From Actinomycetales bacterium (GTDB taxonomy: Bacteria; Actinomycetota; Actinomycetes; Actinomycetales; Dermabacteraceae), in the NCBI GenBank assembly GCA_012799425.1, contig JAAZLF010000335.1:1-9128 (forward strand): 9,128 bases of DNA, in the 5' to 3' direction. A program made the position numbers and the translations under genes. Numbering within the stretch: the stretch's first letter is position 1; each line of letters begins with the position of its first letter. Shown piece after piece: positions 6,868-9,128 of this stretch. The notes beneath the pieces are model-generated. The model ran no database searches and was not told the DNA's origin. It saw only the letters and a list, made by a program, of their open reading frames with translations.

Positions 6868-8076
6868 ATGAGCATCACGGCCGAGGACTTCCTTCCCGAC
6901 TCCCTGTTGGACACCTTCCGCGAACGAGCGGTGATCCACGACAGGGAGAACACCTTCCCCGAGGACGATCTGGCAGATCTGCGCGAGCGCGGGTACCTGC
7001 GGCTGCTGGTGCCGACCGAGCTCGGCGGTCTCGGTGCCTCGCTGCTGGAGGCGACACGGATCCAGCGCCGCCTCGCCCAGGCCGCTCCCGCCACCGCGCT
7101 GTCGATGAACATGCACCTGGTGGTCACCGGTGCTGCGCTGCACGCGCACCGCCTCGGCATGGACAGCGTGCGCACGATCCTCGAGGATGCCGCCGCGGAC
7201 CAGCTGTTCGCCTTCGGCATCTCCGAGGCGGGCAACGACGCGATGCTCTTCGACGCCTCCACCCGCGCCGACGAGCAGCCGGACGGCGGCTTCCAGCTGA
7301 CGGGCACGAAGATCTTCACCTCACTCGCGCCCGTCTGGGACCGCCTCGTGGCGCACGGCCGCGTCGCCGAGGCGAGCGAGGCCGATCCGAAGCTTCTGTT
7401 CGGGGTGCTCGAGCGCACCGATGCCATCGAGGTGCTCGATGACTGGGACACCCACGGCATGCGGCCCTCCCAGTCCCGCACCACGAAGCTGCACGCAGCA
7501 CCGGTCGCGGCCGAGCGCGTGCTGACCAGCACCCCCGTCGGCCCCAACCAGGACTCGTTCGTGATGGGGATCTTCGGAGCCTTCGAGCTGCTGATCGCCT
7601 CGGTGTACACCGGCATCGCCGAGCGTGCCCTCGCCGTCGGCACCCGGATCGCCACCACCCGACACAACGCCACCAAGGGCATCGTCCACGCCGATGACCC
7701 GGACATCCGGTGGCGCCTGGCGAACGCCGCCATCGCGGTGGACGGCATCGTCCTGCAGATCGAGAAGGTCACCGCAGACCTCGACGCCCTCGGCACGGGG
7801 GAGAGCGGCACCGGCTTGACCGACCACGGCCCGCGCTGGTTCCTCCACTTCTCCGGCGTGAAGTCCCGTGCCACCGAGACGGCGATCAGCGCGGTCGACC
7901 AGGTGCTGCGTGCCAGCGGAGGCGCCCAGTACTTCCGCCGCAGCGAGCTCGAACGACTCTCCCGCGACGTGCGTGCCGGCATGTACCACCCCTCCGACGA
8001 GGAGTCGGTGCACGCCTCCTACGCCAAGGCGCTGCTCGGCGACATCGGAACGCCCCGTCCCGCGCTGCCCCGCTGA
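6868..8076 (+). CDS. Acyl-CoA dehydrogenase-fold flavoprotein
   Basis: This 402-residue protein has the three-domain acyl-CoA dehydrogenase architecture. The N-terminal helical domain covers about 5-115 (LRERGYLRLLVPTELGGLG at 38-56). The middle beta domain has FGISEAGND (116-124), at the position of the FAD/substrate loop, and GFQLTGTKIFTSLAPVWD (141-158), with HGMRPSQSRT (196-205) following. The C-terminal helical domain covers about 235-392. These features predict FAD binding and oxidation of an acyl-CoA or similar substrate in the cytoplasm. The C-terminus lacks the YEGT-type segment carrying the catalytic Glu of medium-chain enzymes. Instead it has RLSRDVRAGMYHPSDEES (363-380), which resembles the DszC/HsaA-like flavin monooxygenase branch and related divergent dehydrogenases. 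Whether it is a dehydrogenase or an oxygenase is open. It has its own TAGCGT promoter element, and the epimerase gene follows after 8 bases, suggesting a two-gene operon. Confidence 0.88.
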   Translation: MSITAEDFLPDSLLDTFRERAVIHDRENTFPEDDLADLRERGYLRLLVPTELGGLGASLLEATRIQRRLAQAAPATALSMNMHLVVTGAALHAHRLGMDSVRTILEDAAADQLFAFGISEAGNDAMLFDASTRADEQPDGGFQLTGTKIFTSLAPVWDRLVAHGRVAEASEADPKLLFGVLERTDAIEVLDDWDTHGMRPSQSRTTKLHAAPVAAERVLTSTPVGPNQDSFVMGIFGAFELLIASVYTGIAERALAVGTRIATTRHNATKGIVHADDPDIRWRLANAAIAVDGIVLQIEKVTADLDALGTGESGTGLTDHGPRWFLHFSGVKSRATETAISAVDQVLRASGGAQYFRRSELERLSRDVRAGMYHPSDEESVHASYAKALLGDIGTPRPALPR

Positions 8077-8084
8077 GCGAGACG

Positions 8085-9008
8085 ATGCGCATCGTCATCG
8101 CCGGAGGGTCCGGCAGCCTCGGCCGCGCCCTGACCACGGCCCTGGTCCAGCGCGGGCACGAGGCCGTGGTCCTCACCCGTGCGCCCCGTCCCGAGGCTGA
8201 GCGGCGGGGAGCACGGGACGTCCTCTGGGACGGCCGCTCCCTCGGGCCGTGGAGACAGGAGCTGGACGAGCCCGGAACTGCCGTGGTGAACCTGGCCGGG
8301 CGACTCGTGGACGCCCGCCCCACACCGGAGAACATCGCCGACCTCACCCGCTCCCGGGTCGAGGCCACCGCAGCGCTCGCCGAAGCCTCGCAGCGCCTCG
8401 AGCGGCCGCTGGAGCGCTGGGTCCAGGCATCGACCACCGCGATCTGGTCCGACGCGGGAGAGCAACTGCTGGACGAGACCAGCCCCGTGCCCGTGGGCCT
8501 CCCGCAGATGACCGGGGTGGCCGAGCACTGGGAGCGGGCCGCGCAGGCGGCGCACTGCGACCATCAGGTGGTGCTGCGCACCGGGATCGTGCTCGAGGCC
8601 GGCACCCCAGCGCTCGAACGTCTGCTGATGCTCGCGCGCTGGGGCCTGGGCGGCACGGTGGGCACCGGACGGCAATGGGTCAGCTGGATCCACGTCGAGG
8701 ACTGGGTGCGGATCGTGCTCGCCGCGCTCGGCCTCGACCAGCCGCACCTGCCGGACGGCGTCATCGTCGCCTCCGCCCCGCACCCGGTGCGCAACGCCGA
8801 GATGATGCGCGCTCTGCGCGGCGCCGTCGGCCGGCCCCTCGGACTGCCCACCCCGGCACCGCTGCTGCGGCTCGGAGCCGTGCTGCTGCGCACCGATCCG
8901 GCACTCGGGCTCACCGGGCGTCACGCCACCTCACGGGTGCTCGACGAGGCAGGCTTCCGCTTCCGACACCCGCACTTCGAGAAGGCTGTCACCGCCCTGC
9001 TGAGATGA
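8085..9008 (+). CDS. Epimerase-family SDR protein (TIGR01777 / DUF1731)
   Basis: This 307-residue NAD(P)-binding extended short-chain dehydrogenase-like protein belongs to the YfcH/SDR39U1 group. The N-terminal Rossmann fold opens with IVIAGGSGSLG (dinucleotide loop 7-13). VVNLAGRLVDARPTPENIADLTRSRVEAT (67-95) and the GTGRQWVSWIHVEDWVR stretch (193-209) are typical of the family. The C-terminal segment (about 253-306, GLPTPAPLLRLG through FRFRHPHFEKAVTALL) matches the DUF1731 domain. No classical YxxxK motif is present: the active-site region reads ASTTAIWSDAG (115-125) and AEHWERAA (146-153), as in divergent family members. Substrate and reaction are unknown for most of this family. The ATG at 8085 is chosen because it places the Rossmann motif at the very N-terminus; upstream extension would overlap the flavoprotein gene by hundreds of bases. 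Its 3' end overlaps a convergent minus-strand reading frame by 20 bases. Confidence 0.9.
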   Translation: MRIVIAGGSGSLGRALTTALVQRGHEAVVLTRAPRPEAERRGARDVLWDGRSLGPWRQELDEPGTAVVNLAGRLVDARPTPENIADLTRSRVEATAALAEASQRLERPLERWVQASTTAIWSDAGEQLLDETSPVPVGLPQMTGVAEHWERAAQAAHCDHQVVLRTGIVLEAGTPALERLLMLARWGLGGTVGTGRQWVSWIHVEDWVRIVLAALGLDQPHLPDGVIVASAPHPVRNAEMMRALRGAVGRPLGLPTPAPLLRLGAVLLRTDPALGLTGRHATSRVLDEAGFRFRHPHFEKAVTALLR

Positions 9009-9128
9009 CGGGGCACGCTCGCAGTTCGTCGATCAGCTGTGCCGTCTGGCTGTTCTCCTCCCGCTCGCGAGCTCGCAGTTCGTCGATCAGCTGTGCCGTC
9101 TGGCTGTTCTCCTCCCGCTCGCGAGCTC
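8989..9128 (-). CDS. C-terminal fragment of an unrecognised repeat protein, start beyond the right edge
   Basis: On the minus strand a frame is open from the window edge (first full codon 9126-9124) to TGA at 8991-8989, giving 45 residues. It reads two perfect copies of AREREENSQTAQLIDELR (18 residues each, 54 bp) followed by ACPVISAGR and the stop. The unit is charged (Arg/Glu) with a Leu-Ile-x-x-Leu core. Eighteen equals 7 + 11, a spacing compatible with a long helix or coiled coil. I know no family from this piece. The other frames through the repeat are also open, but this one has helix-like composition and ends at a stop close to the convergent neighbour. It could still be non-coding; confidence is moderate. 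Its stop lies within the epimerase gene, so the two genes are tail to tail and overlap. Confidence 0.5.
   Translation of the reverse strand, partial: AREREENSQTAQLIDELRAREREENSQTAQLIDELRACPVISAGR
9017..9128. repeat. Perfect 54-bp tandem repeat, at least 2.07 copies
   Basis: Bases 9021-9074 and 9075-9128 are identical, and the GCTC at 9017-9020 extends the period to the left. The period is a multiple of three, so reading frames are preserved. Each unit contains the palindrome GCTCGCGAGC (9063-9072 and 9117-9126). The array runs to the last base of the window, so the true copy number cannot be seen. There are no unique spacers between copies, so it is not a CRISPR array. Confidence 0.95.

Noticed and set aside
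7710..8084. A longer N-terminus for the epimerase gene starting at 7710
   Set aside because: The extension lies wholly inside the flavoprotein gene, is Arg/Pro/His-rich as expected for an off-frame reading, and would displace the Rossmann motif from the N-terminus. ATG 8085 is the sensible start.
9017..9128. CRISPR array
   Set aside because: The copies are directly adjacent with no variable spacers, and the 54-bp unit has coding periodicity.
9021..9128. Plus-strand coding through the repeat
   Set aside because: All plus-strand frames are open there, but one has no start codon after the upstream stop, and the others lack a ribosome site and have Cys/Pro/Ser-rich or mixed composition unlike a repeat protein.

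Overview
The window is high-GC DNA with a strong G/C bias at third codon positions and almost no intergenic space. Gene content and order (lspA, an RluD-type pseudouridine synthase, then dnaE) match the lspA-dnaE1 neighbourhood of Actinobacteria. Protein similarity recalled from memory suggests a Micrococcales-type actinobacterium, possibly Brachybacterium or a relative. This is an inference, not a database result. Most of the window is ordinary core chromosome.

Bases 1-1469 hold the 3' part of lspA (signal peptidase II, start outside the window) and a 23S rRNA-type pseudouridine synthase that overlaps it by 4 bases (ATGA). They are co-transcribed and translationally coupled. Bases 1470-2247 hold a separately promoted gene for an unrecognised acidic cytoplasmic protein. 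Bases 2248-2374 are the only sizeable non-coding gap. It contains two compact GC hairpins (a probable terminator), a 9-bp inverted repeat whose right arm can pair with either of two flanking copies of the same octamer, and a TANNNT promoter element just before dnaE. Bases 2375-5944 encode the replicative DNA polymerase III alpha subunit (DnaE1 type), with its PHP proofreading site intact. It is followed after 4 bases by an endonuclease/exonuclease/phosphatase-family enzyme.

Bases 6868-9008 form a second short operon: an acyl-CoA dehydrogenase-fold flavoprotein and, 8 bases downstream, an SDR-type epimerase-family protein (TIGR01777/DUF1731). The last 112 bases are a perfect tandem repeat of period 54 bp. 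On the minus strand it reads as the C-terminal end of an incomplete protein made of identical 18-residue charged, helix-forming repeats. Its stop codon lies inside the 3' end of the epimerase gene, so the two genes converge and overlap by 20 bp.

The points most worth a second look are the in-frame 54-bp repeat at the right edge, the hairpin arrangement before dnaE, the shared TAGCGT-N6-ATG architecture suggesting leaderless transcripts, a His-to-Ser change next to the catalytic Asp of the pseudouridine synthase, and an Arg-rich 10-residue tandem duplication inserted in the EEP enzyme. I found no mobile element, CRISPR array, RNA gene or clearly new multi-gene system.
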